Assembly (NCBI RefSeq): GCF_003261175.1
Contig: NZ_QLNP01000013.1
Coordinates: 44,487 to 108,486, forward strand
Length of the DNA stretch: 64,000 bases
From: Arthrobacter globiformis
GTDB lineage: Bacteria; Actinomycetota; Actinomycetes; Actinomycetales; Micrococcaceae
Direction of reading: 5' to 3'
Shown here: piece after piece, positions 7,789 through 16,724 of the stretch
Position numbering within the stretch: the stretch's first letter is position 1
Layout: each line of letters starts with the position of its first letter
Program-made: the position numbers and the translations under genes
Notes under the pieces: generated by a model
What the model saw: the letters and a program-made list of their open reading frames with translations, nothing else
What the model was told of the DNA's origin: nothing
Database searches by the model: none

Positions 7789-10026
7789 TCACGGGTGCGC
7801 GTGCAGCCGTTCCAGCTCCGTCTTGGTGACGGGCAGGACCGTGCCGTGGCGCGGAGCCCGCGGCAGCTCGTAGTTGGTGGAGAGCTTCCAGTTCGGGTTC
7901 TCCAGGCTGGTGCTTTCCAGCGGGATGTAGCCGCGGCCGCCGAATTCATCAACGAACAGGTAGTACTTCTCCTCGGTGTTCGACTTGAAGATGGTGGGCC
8001 CTTCCACCCCGCCCGTTCCGGCCTTCTTGCCGATGCAGTTGGCCATCAGCGTCCAGTTGCGCGGGTTCGTGGTTGGCACGTCGACGGCAAGCAGGTCGCC
8101 CGACTTTTCCTGCATGATGTCCAGGCAGCCCGAGACCTGCCCCTCGTCCTTGGTGAACCGGTAGTAGGTGTCACCCTCCTTGATGACGGTGGAATCGATC
8201 ACCGAGTTGCCGGGGTCGTTCCAAACCCTGGCCTCGGTGAAGGTCCTGAAGTCGCGGGTGGTGGAGTACATCATCTTGTTGTGCGTGCCGCCGGTGTGGT
8301 TGGGGTCGTTGTCGGCGTAGAGCTTGGAGGCCCAGTACACGACGTAGGCGCCGATCTTCTCGTCGTAGTGCGCTTCCGGCGCCCAGGTGTTTCCCGCCGT
8401 GTCCGGCGAAACCTTCACGTGCCGCTGTCCGGACCAGTTCACCAGGTCGGTCGACTCCCAGACCTCGATGTGCTGGCTGCCCTGGCGCTGTGAGGAGTCC
8501 CAGCTGGTGCCGCCGCCGATGGAGAGGTCCGTGGCGATCATGTAGAACTTGTCGCCCTCCGGAGAACGGATGATGAACGGATCGCGCAGGCCCTTGGTGC
8601 CGAGGCCGGACTTGAGGACCGGCTTGCCGCCGTTCAGTTCGTCCCACTTGAGTGCGTCGTTGCCGCGGCTGGCGGCCATGTAGATGTTCTCGCCGGCGAG
8701 GTCGTTGCCGGTGAAGTAGGCGAACGCGTAGCCCTCCTTGGCCTCGGCCTTGGGCAGCGGCAGCACCGTGACGCGGAACTTCTTCCTGTCCTTGGTCTTG
8801 CCGAGGGACACAGTGGCGTGGAGGTTGAGCTTCACCGGGGCACTGCCGTAGGCCGGCCGGGTGACCTCGCCCGTGGCCGCGATCGCCGCGGTATCGCTCG
8901 ACTCCCATGCCACCTTGGTGCCGTACAGCCCCGCCGTCGGCAGGGTAATGTTCCCACGGATCGCATCTGCGTCCCACACGTTCAGGGCTGCGGCGGCCTC
9001 AGCGACCTTCTGGGCGTTGCTGATGTCTTCCGGCACCGTGACGGCAAAGGATTTCGACGCCGATGCCCCGCCTGAGGTGGCCGTGGCGGTCAGCGTCACC
9101 GTCGCATCTCCGGTTCCGTGAGCCGGCCGGGTCACGGCCCCCTGCGCGGACACGATGGCCGGATCCGAGGAGGACCATGTATAGGCCGAGCCGTTCGGCC
9201 CGGTCAGAGGCAGCTTCAGGCTGGCGGTCACGGCGGAGGTGTCCCCCAGCGACAGGTCCTGCAGATCGAGGGCAACGCGCTGCTCCGGGGAAACGTAACC
9301 AAGCTCCCGCACCTCGTCGGCGGAGAGTGCACGGTTGTAGATCCGGAAGTCGCGGACTTGCCCCTTGAGGTACTTGTCGCCGCTGTAGACGGACCGCCCG
9401 AGGTAGTTCGCCGTGGTCGTTCCTCCCCCGATGCTTCCCGGGGTAATGGTGACGCCGGTCTTCCGGGCGACCTCGGTACCGTCCTCGAAGAGGATGGCGG
9501 TGCCGCCGCTGAGGGTGTAGGTGATGGTCTTCCAGGCCCCGCGCGCCAGGTCCCGGTTGGCGCTGAGGGTCTGTTCCGTCGACCAGTTGCCGCTGGCGAT
9601 GGACGTCCGGTACGCGTTGCCGGTGGTGAAGAGGTAGCCGTTACCGGTGCCGTTGGTGGTGTTGCCCATCCCCCAGATGAAGTAAGGGGCGCCCTGGTCG
9701 GCGGCGATCTTCACGTCCGTGGAGACGGTGATGGAGCCGAGCCCGCGCATGACGTCGTTCGGGAGGCGGACGTGGGCATTGGTGCCGCCGAGCTGCAGCC
9801 CTTCGCTGCCCAGCGTGGTGGCGTCACCACTGATCACGCCGTTGCGGCCGTTGCCGGAGCTGTCCGCTGCCACGGTGCCGGAGGTTTCTGTCAGGTTGTA
9901 TTTGAGGACCAAGCCGTCGTCGACGGCGGCATGGGACGGTGCTGCTGCGGCCAGCCCGCCGAGCGCCAGCGCAGCAGCGGCAATCAGCGCCGGGCCCGTC
10001 CGGGCCCGTGAGGAGGTAGGGGACAT
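7789..10026 (-). CDS. Secreted LamG / Ig-like / GH43-type arabinan-degrading enzyme
   Basis: 745-aa secreted multidomain protein. A Sec signal peptide (~residues 1-34, ending SHA) is followed by a LamG/concanavalin-like domain (~40-250: LVLKYNLTETSGTVAADSSGNGRNG to VRDFRIYNRALSADEV), then two atrophied bacterial Ig-like segments (~255-420), then a GH43-like five-blade propeller (~430-745) with GLRDPFIIRSPEGDKFYMIATD and TWAPEAHYDEKIGAYVVYWAS. Probable arabinofuranosidase or endo-arabinanase. ATG 10026 has GAAAGAG upstream. It is separated from the GH51 gene by a terminator, so it has its own promoter, and no clear arabinose operator is visible there. Confidence 0.82.
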   Translation of the reverse strand: MSPTSSRARTGPALIAAAALALGGLAAAAPSHAAVDDGLVLKYNLTETSGTVAADSSGNGRNGVISGDATTLGSEGLQLGGTNAHVRLPNDVMRGLGSITVSTDVKIAADQGAPYFIWGMGNTTNGTGNGYLFTTGNAYRTSIASGNWSTEQTLSANRDLARGAWKTITYTLSGGTAILFEDGTEVARKTGVTITPGSIGGGTTTANYLGRSVYSGDKYLKGQVRDFRIYNRALSADEVRELGYVSPEQRVALDLQDLSLGDTSAVTASLKLPLTGPNGSAYTWSSSDPAIVSAQGAVTRPAHGTGDATVTLTATATSGGASASKSFAVTVPEDISNAQKVAEAAAALNVWDADAIRGNITLPTAGLYGTKVAWESSDTAAIAATGEVTRPAYGSAPVKLNLHATVSLGKTKDRKKFRVTVLPLPKAEAKEGYAFAYFTGNDLAGENIYMAASRGNDALKWDELNGGKPVLKSGLGTKGLRDPFIIRSPEGDKFYMIATDLSIGGGTSWDSSQRQGSQHIEVWESTDLVNWSGQRHVKVSPDTAGNTWAPEAHYDEKIGAYVVYWASKLYADNDPNHTGGTHNKMMYSTTRDFRTFTEARVWNDPGNSVIDSTVIKEGDTYYRFTKDEGQVSGCLDIMQEKSGDLLAVDVPTTNPRNWTLMANCIGKKAGTGGVEGPTIFKSNTEEKYYLFVDEFGGRGYIPLESTSLENPNWKLSTNYELPRAPRHGTVLPVTKTELERLHAHP

Positions 10027-10139
10027 TGAGACTCTTTCATTCGGGTGGCCCGAAGGCCGCTGCTTGGAATGGGAACGCTGTTGAAATGGCGGGAAAGAAG
10101 CAATCGGGAACAAACGACGTCGGACTGGCCGACCTAAAG

Positions 10140-10175
10140 GGGACGGCCCGGCTGTGCATTTAGCCGGGCCGTCCC
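10140..10175 (-). terminator. Terminator after GH51 gene
   Basis: A 14-bp perfect stem (GGGACGGCCCGGCT / AGCCGGGCCGTCCC) with an 8-nt loop, 29 bp downstream of the GH51 stop on the minus strand. It separates the GH51 and GH43 transcription units. Confidence 0.8.
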
Positions 10176-10203
10176 GGTCAAAGCCGTGGCTTTGGCGTGC
10201 TGC

Positions 10204-12741
10204 CTACTTGCGGGCTGCGGCGAGCCGGATGAAGGTCACCGAGTTGGGCTCGAACTGGTAGGTGAAGGCCGCTCCGGCCCCGCTGAAGGTGCTCGACGCC
10301 GGGGCCAGGTTCTGCCCGTCGGCCGTCTGGGTCAGGGTGGTCACCGCGGCAGAGGAGCTGATGTTGGCTGCGCCCGCCACCTTGATGTCCACCGGCGTCT
10401 TTTCGGCCTTCGTGTTCACCACCTTCACGATGGTGTCGCCGGACTTGGCGTCCTTGGTGACCACGGAGTAGACGGGGTCGGCCTGGGTGTCGTCCACTGT
10501 GCCCCACAGGACGTTGTCCAGGTAGAGCTTGGCGGTGCGCCCGGAGACCTCGATCCGGATGTCGTATTCATGCCCGGTCTGGATGGTGGTGTTCTTTTCG
10601 ATGACGTTCGTCTTGCCGCCGTTGACGGCCTTTTCGACGACGGACTTGGAGTTGTTCCAGCCGCCGAGGTTCCACCAGAAGTAGTTTCCGGTGTCCTTGA
10701 CGCCGAAGGAGACCAGGAAGCCTTCCGAACCTGCCAGCTTGGTGGCCTTGGTGTTGAGCGTGTAGTTGCTCCAGTCGGCGTTTCCGGCGGTGACCATCGT
10801 GTTCTGGGCGGTGGTGCTGGACTGGACGTAGCCGCCGTCCTTGATGGACCAGGATCCGGTGCCGTTGCCGGTCCAGGCAGACGCAGTTCCGGAGAAGTCG
10901 TCACTGAACAGGGTGCCGCCGTCCGCCCCGGTGACCTTGACGTCGTCGTAACGGGCGGAGGTGGCCCACGTGGACAGGCCGATCTTGCCGGAAATCGGCA
11001 CCACGGTGGAGGCCGGGTTGTCCTGCGTGCTCGGAACCACCTGGGTTCCCACGTTGTTCATGAACAGCTTCTGGACCTCGTAGTTGGGGGTGGTCCGCAC
11101 GGACGTTCCGTTGAAGAACATCATGTCCGGGCTCCACTGCGTGTTGGCCTCGTTTGCAATCAGCGGCGCGTAGGACGCCATCTTGACCACGTCCGCATTC
11201 CGCTCCAGCCCGGTCATGTAGGAGGCTTCCGCCAGGGCGTTCTCCGGCTTGTTCCCCTGCGACGCGTACTCGCCGAGGAAAACCTTGTAGCTGTTGCGGT
11301 CGTAGGAGTCGTAGCGGTGGTTGTTGTTCAGGAACCACGACGGCGTGTTGTAGTAGTGCTCGTCCACGAGGTCCACGCCGGTGGTGGCATTGAAGCTGGC
11401 GAGGTCCTCGAATTCGGGCCCTTGGCTGAACGGGCCGGTATTTCCGATGATCTTGATCTCGGGGTGGGCCTTCCGGACGGCGTTGTAGAACTGGGTGAAG
11501 TACTGCTTGAACGCCGGCTTGTACTCCTCGTTGCCCAGGCTGATGCGGTCCAGGTTGTAGGGCGCCGGGTGGCCGTAGGCGATGCGCTTGGCGCCCCACT
11601 CGGTGCTGGCGTCGCCGTTGGCGAACTCGATCAGGTCCAGGGTGTCCTGGATGTAGCGGTCAAGCGTTGCCTGGTCCGGGGCCTGGTTGCTGTCCCCGCA
11701 GCCGGTCACACCCACCGGGACCACCGGCACGGGAACGGCCCCCATGTCCTCTGCCCACTGGAAGTACTCCATGTAGCCGAGGCCGTAAGTCTGGTTGTAG
11801 CCCCAGAAGTTCCGGTTGGCCGGGCGCTGCTCCACCGGCCCAATGGTGTCTTTCCACTGGTAGGTGCGGGCCCGAGTGTAGTTGGGGGCCGAGTAGGTGT
11901 CGTAACTGCCGGTGTTGACGATGCAGCCGCCGGGGAAGCGCAGGAATCCGGGGTTCAGGTCATCGATCTTCTCGGCGAGGTCCTTGCGGAGCCCGTTTTC
12001 CCTGCCGTTCCAGGTGTCCTTGGGGAACAGCGAAACCATGTCGAGGCGTACGGTGCCGGTTCCCTGGACGAGGGTGGTGAGCCGGCCGGCGCCCGTGGAG
12101 GACTTGGGCGAGAGAGTGACCTCGTACTTGGCCCAACTGTCGCCCTTGACCTTGACGGTGGCGATGTCCAGCCGGGTGCCCTCCGGGGTCTCCAGGGTCA
12201 CGGCGAGGGTCGATCCGGAGGGGTTGGACGTGCGCGCCCACACCGAATAGTTGTACTTCTTGTGCGCCTCGAGCTTCTGCCCCGCGTTCCAGCCGCTGTT
12301 GCGCACGCCCACTCCGGCGCCGGTTCCCGCGCCGGCGGCGGTGGCGTCGATCTGCAGGTAGTTCCGGTTGTTTCCGTTCAGCCGGTTGCTGTCATTGACG
12401 ACGGCGACTGTTCCGTCGCTGCCCCGCTTCAGGGTTTCCCAGGCGGTCATCGGGGTGTAAGTGCGGTTGTCCCCGGAGTTGAATTCGAAGGACCGGTTCT
12501 GGACAAGTTCCGCGTAGATGCCACCGTCGGCACCCTGGTTGATGTCCTCGTAAAAGGCTCCGTACATGGTCGAATCGATCGAAGGCCCGGAGCCGGCAGC
12601 GTTGATGCTGATGGTCCGGTTCTCGCCCGCTTCAGCCTTGGCGCCCAGGACCGGCGTCATTGACAGCAGCGCGGCCGTCAGGGACCCGGCAAGCACCATG
12701 GTGCAGGTCCGCCTGGCGGGACTTGATGGTTTTGATGGCAT
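10204..12741 (-). CDS. Secreted GH51-type alpha-L-arabinofuranosidase with inserted carbohydrate-binding modules
   Basis: 845-aa exported enzyme releasing terminal L-arabinofuranose from arabinan or arabinoxylan. A signal peptide spans ~1-38. The core shows the GH51 start SIDSTMYGAFYEDINQGADGGIYAELVQNRSFE, a CBM4/9-like insert (~120-215), FRFPGGCIV, and the acid/base motif LGNEEY (E405); E491 in FLGEYASQ is a candidate nucleophile. A LamG/DUF1080-like module (~565-770, DDFSGTASAWTGN...) is inserted before the C-terminal beta-sandwich. ATG 12741 is preceded by GGAGAAAGG. Two copies of the arabinose operator lie in the divergent region upstream, shared with the furanose importer. Confidence 0.88.
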   Translation of the reverse strand: MPSKPSSPARRTCTMVLAGSLTAALLSMTPVLGAKAEAGENRTISINAAGSGPSIDSTMYGAFYEDINQGADGGIYAELVQNRSFEFNSGDNRTYTPMTAWETLKRGSDGTVAVVNDSNRLNGNNRNYLQIDATAAGAGTGAGVGVRNSGWNAGQKLEAHKKYNYSVWARTSNPSGSTLAVTLETPEGTRLDIATVKVKGDSWAKYEVTLSPKSSTGAGRLTTLVQGTGTVRLDMVSLFPKDTWNGRENGLRKDLAEKIDDLNPGFLRFPGGCIVNTGSYDTYSAPNYTRARTYQWKDTIGPVEQRPANRNFWGYNQTYGLGYMEYFQWAEDMGAVPVPVVPVGVTGCGDSNQAPDQATLDRYIQDTLDLIEFANGDASTEWGAKRIAYGHPAPYNLDRISLGNEEYKPAFKQYFTQFYNAVRKAHPEIKIIGNTGPFSQGPEFEDLASFNATTGVDLVDEHYYNTPSWFLNNNHRYDSYDRNSYKVFLGEYASQGNKPENALAEASYMTGLERNADVVKMASYAPLIANEANTQWSPDMMFFNGTSVRTTPNYEVQKLFMNNVGTQVVPSTQDNPASTVVPISGKIGLSTWATSARYDDVKVTGADGGTLFSDDFSGTASAWTGNGTGSWSIKDGGYVQSSTTAQNTMVTAGNADWSNYTLNTKATKLAGSEGFLVSFGVKDTGNYFWWNLGGWNNSKSVVEKAVNGGKTNVIEKNTTIQTGHEYDIRIEVSGRTAKLYLDNVLWGTVDDTQADPVYSVVTKDAKSGDTIVKVVNTKAEKTPVDIKVAGAANISSSAAVTTLTQTADGQNLAPASSTFSGAGAAFTYQFEPNSVTFIRLAAARK

Positions 12742-12816
12742 GGAAGGGAAGGCCTTTCTCCATTGAACGGTTCGCCGGCGCGGGTTTGACCGGGCTGCGG
12801 TGTGGAGCAGCCTCTT

Positions 12817-12832
12817 TTGTGAACGCTAACAA
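12817..12832. promoter_or_regulatory. Arabinose-locus LacI operator, site 1
   Basis: TTGTGAACGCTAACAA, 75 bp upstream of the GH51 start. It is the exact reverse complement of the site at 12951. A further inverted repeat, GTCGA-gtat-TCGAC at 12846-12859, lies next to it and may belong to the GH51 promoter. Confidence 0.75.
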
Positions 12833-12937
12833 ATTGCCGACCGGAGTCGAGTATTCGACATCTTTCGACTCTTGTAAAGGGCATTCCCAAAATCGACAGG
12901 CATTCCACGAGCGCTTCGAAATTGTGACCGAAGCTAC

Positions 12938-12967
12938 TTGACGAGCCAGATTGTTAGCGTTCACAAT
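12938..12967 (+). promoter_or_regulatory. Promoter with arabinose-locus operator, site 2 (12951-12966)
   Basis: -35 TTGACG (12938-12943), 18-bp spacer, -10 CACAAT (12962-12967). The operator TTGTTAGCGTTCACAA fills the spacer and -10, so a bound LacI protein would block RNA polymerase. Identical element order and spacing occur in front of araB (39301-39330). It drives the ytfQ-type importer operon. Confidence 0.72.
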
Positions 12968-13055
12968 AATCCACAGAGCGCATCAGCTCACTTGCAGCAA
13001 CGGCGGTGTTTGAAGTCTCCCGCCTGCATGTAACTAACGCTTCCGGGAGGATGTT

Positions 13056-14036
13056 GTGTTTAAGAAATCCCTGCTTGCGGTGGCCGCCGCATCAATGCTT
13101 ACCCTCACTGCGTGCGGCGGAACCGCCGGCGCCGGCAGTGCTGCCGGCAACTCCGGCGATGACAAGATCACCATGGGCTTTGCCCAGGTCGGCGCCGAAA
13201 GCGGCTGGCGCACCGCCAACACCAAGTCGGTCCAGGATTCGGCAAAGAAGGCCGGAGTGGACCTGAAGTTCTCCGACGCCCAGCAGAAGCAGGAGAACCA
13301 GATCAAGGCCATCCGCTCCTACATCCAGCAGAAGGTGGACGTCATCGCTTTCTCCCCCGTGGTGGAGTCGGGCTGGGACACGGTGCTGAAGGAAGCCAAG
13401 AACGCGAAGATCCCTGTCATCCTGACCGACCGCGCGGTCGACTCCTCGGACAAGACGCTGTATAAGACGTTCCTTGGCTCGGACTTCGTGGAGGAAGGCA
13501 AGAAGGCCGGCGAATGGCTTGTTGAGCAGTCCAAGGCGAGCGAACCTGTCAACATCGTCGAGATCCAGGGCACCACCGGATCCGCGCCGGCGAACGACCG
13601 GAAGGAAGGGTTCGCGGAGGCCATCAAGGCTGACCCGGACCTAAAGATCGTCGCCTCGCAGAGCGGTGACTTCACCCGCAGCGGCGGCAAGCAGGTGATG
13701 GAGGCCTTCCTCAAGAACAACGCCGACATCGACGTCGTGTTCGCCCACAACGACGACGAGGGCCTGGGCGCCATCGAGGCGATCGAAGCCGCGGGCAAGG
13801 TCCCCGGCAAGGACATCAAGATCATCACGATCGACGCCGTGAAGGACGGCATGACCGCCCTGAGCAACGGCAAGATCAACTACATCGTCGAGTGCAGCCC
13901 CATGCTCGGCGACCAGCTCATGGATCTGGCCAAGAAGGTCATCGCCGGCGAGAGCGTGCCCGAGCGCGTGGTCACCGAGGAGACCACCTTCACGCAGGAG
14001 CAGGCCAAGCAGGTTCTTGCCAGCCGCCCCTACTGA
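13056..14036 (+). CDS. ytfQ: Furanose-type sugar ABC binding lipoprotein (YtfQ-like)
   Basis: 326-aa periplasmic-binding-type lipoprotein (lipobox LTAC, C20). The mature sequence matches E. coli YtfQ, the galactofuranose-binding protein, closely in pattern: GFAQVGAESGWRTANTKS, QQKQENQIKAIRS, PVVESGWDTVLKEAKNAKIPVILTDRAVD and SQSGDFTRSGGKQVMEAFL. GTG 13056 follows GGGAGG by 5 bp. First gene of an importer operon divergent from a secreted arabinofuranosidase, so L-arabinofuranose is a likely ligand (inference). Followed by a strong hairpin before the ATPase gene. Confidence 0.87.
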   Translation: MFKKSLLAVAAASMLTLTACGGTAGAGSAAGNSGDDKITMGFAQVGAESGWRTANTKSVQDSAKKAGVDLKFSDAQQKQENQIKAIRSYIQQKVDVIAFSPVVESGWDTVLKEAKNAKIPVILTDRAVDSSDKTLYKTFLGSDFVEEGKKAGEWLVEQSKASEPVNIVEIQGTTGSAPANDRKEGFAEAIKADPDLKIVASQSGDFTRSGGKQVMEAFLKNNADIDVVFAHNDDEGLGAIEAIEAAGKVPGKDIKIITIDAVKDGMTALSNGKINYIVECSPMLGDQLMDLAKKVIAGESVPERVVTEETTFTQEQAKQVLASRPY

Positions 14037-14064
14037 TCCATAGCTGAACCGCGATCTCCTGTTC

Positions 14065-14100
14065 GTCCGTGCGGCGGCGGATCACCGCCGCCGCACGGAC
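14065..14100 (+). terminator. Intercistronic hairpin between binding-protein and ATPase genes
   Basis: A perfect 16-bp stem (GTCCGTGCGGCGGCGG and its reverse complement) with an ATCA loop, 28 bp after the binding-protein stop. No U-tract follows, which points to partial termination or mRNA 3'-end protection, giving more binding protein than transporter. Confidence 0.7.
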
Positions 14101-14151
14101 ACCAAAGCCGCATGGCAGCCAGTTGCATGGCAGACCTCGCACAGAAAAGAC

Positions 14152-15684
14152 ATGAGGATGAACGAAATCGTTCCGGTCGTCGAGATGACCGACATAGCTA
14201 TTGGATTCCCAGGAGTTAAGGCGCTCGACGGCGTCGACTTCCGCCTCTTCCAGGGTGAAGTCCACGCCCTGATGGGCGAGAACGGCGCTGGCAAGTCCAC
14301 GCTGATCAAGGCCCTGACCGGCGTGTACGCCATCGACTCCGGGACCATTACGGTACTCGGCGAACCAAAGCGGTTCTCGACGCCGGGCGAATCCCAGGCG
14401 GCCGGCATCAGCACCGTCTACCAGGAAGTCAACCTCTGCCCCAACCTCACCGTTGAGGAAAACGTCCTGCTGGGCCGCGAACCGCGCCGGCGCGGCTCCA
14501 TCGACTGGAAAGGCGTGCGGACGCGGACCCGTGAAGTCCTCGCCGAACTGCAGCTGGACCACATCGATCCCGGATCGCTGCTGTCCACCCATTCCATCGC
14601 CGTCCAGCAGCTGATCGCCATCGCCCGCTCGGTGGAGATCAACGCCAAGGTCCTCATCCTGGACGAGCCGACGTCGAGCCTGGACGCCGACGAGGTCAGG
14701 CAGCTTTTCCGCGTCATCCGGGACCTGCGCAACCGCCGTGTCGCCATCCTGTTTGTCTCCCACTTCCTGGAGCAGGTCTACGAGATCTCGGACCGGATGA
14801 CCGTCCTGCGCAACGGCAAACTCGTGGGCGAATACCTGACCCGCGACCTGTCCCGGATGAGCCTTATCTCCAAGATGATCGGCAAGGACATGGAAGCTTT
14901 GGCCGAACTGGACCAGGCCCCCGCCCGGACGCGTGCCAGCAATGGCGCCGGCGTAACGCCCTTCATCGAGGCCAAGGGCCTCGGCCGGAAGGGCTCGGTT
15001 TCCAACGTAGACCTGTCCATCTATCCGGGTGAGGTGGTGGGCCTGGCCGGCCTGCTCGGTGCCGGCCGGACAGAGATCGCGCGCCTCTTCTTCGGCGCCG
15101 ACAAGGCCGACGAGGGTTCCATCAAAATCAAGGGCGCGGGCCAGAGGATCCGCTCCCCGCGCACCGCCATCGACAAGCACATCGGCTTCTGCTCGGAGGA
15201 CCGCAAGGAGGAAGGCCTCATCGGCGAGCTCACCGTCCGCGACAACCTGGTCCTGGTCATGCAGGCCAGCAAGGGCTGGGCCCGCCGCATCCCCCGCCGC
15301 GTCCAGGACGAACTCGTGGCCGAATACATCGAGGCCCTCGACATCCGGCCGGCCAACCCCGACGCCCTCATCAAGAACCTCAGCGGCGGAAACCAGCAGA
15401 AGGTGCTCCTGGCCCGCTGGCTGGTGACCCACCCCGAACTCCTGATCCTCGACGAGCCGACCCGCGGCATCGACATCGGGGCCAAGACCCAGATCCAGAA
15501 GCTCGTCAACAAACTCGCGGCCGACGGCATGTCCATCCTCTTCATCTCCTCCGAGCTCGAGGAAGTGCTGCGCGTGAGCGACCGCGTTGCGGTCATCAAG
15601 GACAGGGCACTGGTCGCCGAAATCAACAACGACGACGTCTCCGTGGAAGACGTCATGACGGTCATCGCCGGAGGTGCCCAGTGA
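14152..15684 (+). CDS. ytfR: Sugar ABC transporter ATP-binding protein, duplicated (YtfR-like)
   Basis: 510-aa CUT2-family ATPase with two fused nucleotide-binding domains. Domain 1 has Walker [10 protein letters not shown] and Walker [13 protein letters not shown], with a degenerate signature (HSIAVQQLIAIARSVE). Domain 2 has a degenerate Walker A (GLLGAGRTE), an intact signature LSGGNQQKV and [12 protein letters not shown]. This asymmetry is normal for the family. It energises import with the two permeases that follow; its stop overlaps the next GTG start by 4 bp. Confidence 0.9.
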   Translation: MRMNEIVPVVEMTDIAIGFPGVKALDGVDFRLFQGEVHALMGENGAGKSTLIKALTGVYAIDSGTITVLGEPKRFSTPGESQAAGISTVYQEVNLCPNLTVEENVLLGREPRRRGSIDWKGVRTRTREVLAELQLDHIDPGSLLSTHSIAVQQLIAIARSVEINAKVLILDEPTSSLDADEVRQLFRVIRDLRNRRVAILFVSHFLEQVYEISDRMTVLRNGKLVGEYLTRDLSRMSLISKMIGKDMEALAELDQAPARTRASNGAGVTPFIEAKGLGRKGSVSNVDLSIYPGEVVGLAGLLGAGRTEIARLFFGADKADEGSIKIKGAGQRIRSPRTAIDKHIGFCSEDRKEEGLIGELTVRDNLVLVMQASKGWARRIPRRVQDELVAEYIEALDIRPANPDALIKNLSGGNQQKVLLARWLVTHPELLILDEPTRGIDIGAKTQIQKLVNKLAADGMSILFISSELEEVLRVSDRVAVIKDRALVAEINNDDVSVEDVMTVIAGGAQ

Positions 15685-16724
15685 AATCCCTTTTGAAACA
15701 CCGCCTGGCGTGGCCGGTGATTGCCCTCGCAGCGCTGCTGCTGCTGAACCAGGTCTTCAAACCTGACTTCATGAGCCTTCGGATGCAGGACGGGCACCTC
15801 TATGGCAGCCTGATCGACATCATGCGCAACGGCGCACCAACCATCCTCATCGCCCTCGGCATGACACTCGTCATCGCCACCCGCGGCATCGACCTTTCGG
15901 TCGGCGCGGTGGTGGCGATCGCCGGCGCAGCATCGTGCGCCTACATCGCCGCTTCCCCCGAGCCCGGATCCCCGGTGACGGCCGCAACGGCGGTCCTTAT
16001 CGCCGTCGTCGCCGCTCTTGCCCTGGGAGTCTGGAACGGCTTCCTGGTGTCCACCATCGGCGTGCAGCCAATCATCGCCACCCTGGTGCTCATGACGGCC
16101 GGCCGCGGCGTGGCCCAGCTCATCACCGGCGGGCAGATCGTCTCCGTGTCGAACGACTCCTACAAGTCGATCGGCGCCGGATACCTGTTCACCCTTCCGG
16201 TCTCCATCCTGATCACCGCGGCAGTGTTCGCCCTGGCGGCCGTCCTCACCCGGCGCACGGCGCTGGGAACCCTGATCGAGGCGGTCGGCATCAATCCCGT
16301 CGCCAGCCGCCTGGCCGGGCTCCGCGCGCGGAACATCATCTGGATCGTCTACGTCTTCAGCGCAGTCTGTGCCGCCATCGCCGGCCTGATGATCAGCTCC
16401 AACGTCACGGCAGCCGACGCCAACAACGCCGGCCTGTACATCGAAATGGACGCGATCCTGGCCGTGGTCATCGGCGGCACGTCGCTGGCAGGCGGGCGGT
16501 ACACCCTGGTGGGGACCGTCGTCGGCGCCTTCATTATCCAGACCCTGACCACCACCGTCTACACCCTGGGCATTCCGCCGGAAGTGACGCTGGTGTTCAA
16601 GGCACTCGTGGTCATCACCGTGTGCCTGCTGCAGGCGCCGAAGGCGCGGAACCTGCTCAGCCGCCTCAAGGCGGCACCCAAGCCCGCCGCTCAGGAAGCC
16701 GCAAAGGAAAAGGTCGCCATCTGA
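15681..16724 (+). CDS. ytfT: Sugar ABC transporter permease (YtfT-like)
   Basis: 347-aa CUT2 permease with the family hallmark TRGIDLSVGAVVAIAGA (~residues 72-88) and the second conserved block GLYIEMDAILAVVIGGTSLAGGRYTLVGTVVGAFI. About 8-10 spans. GTG 15681 overlaps the ATPase stop. The C-terminal ~20 residues are Ala/Lys rich and cytoplasmic. Forms a heterodimeric channel with the 16724-17740 product. Confidence 0.9.
   Translation: MKSLLKHRLAWPVIALAALLLLNQVFKPDFMSLRMQDGHLYGSLIDIMRNGAPTILIALGMTLVIATRGIDLSVGAVVAIAGAASCAYIAASPEPGSPVTAATAVLIAVVAALALGVWNGFLVSTIGVQPIIATLVLMTAGRGVAQLITGGQIVSVSNDSYKSIGAGYLFTLPVSILITAAVFALAAVLTRRTALGTLIEAVGINPVASRLAGLRARNIIWIVYVFSAVCAAIAGLMISSNVTAADANNAGLYIEMDAILAVVIGGTSLAGGRYTLVGTVVGAFIIQTLTTTVYTLGIPPEVTLVFKALVVITVCLLQAPKARNLLSRLKAAPKPAAQEAAKEKVAI

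Noticed and set aside
10065-10085. Possible fifth arabinose operator before the LamG-GH43 gene (GGGAACGCTGTTGA)
   Set aside because: Only the central AACGCT matches; the outer half-sites do not, so it is not supported.
10186-12663. 825-codon open frame on the plus strand opposite the GH51 gene
   Set aside because: It is an antisense shadow of a well-supported gene: composition is Gly/Val/Arg rich without motifs, and the GH51 frame carries clear family residues.
15935-16723. Long upstream extension of the YjfF-type permease frame
   Set aside because: It runs out of frame through the YtfT gene; Arg/Pro/His-rich composition is that of a shadow frame, and ATG 16724 overlaps the ytfT stop as expected.
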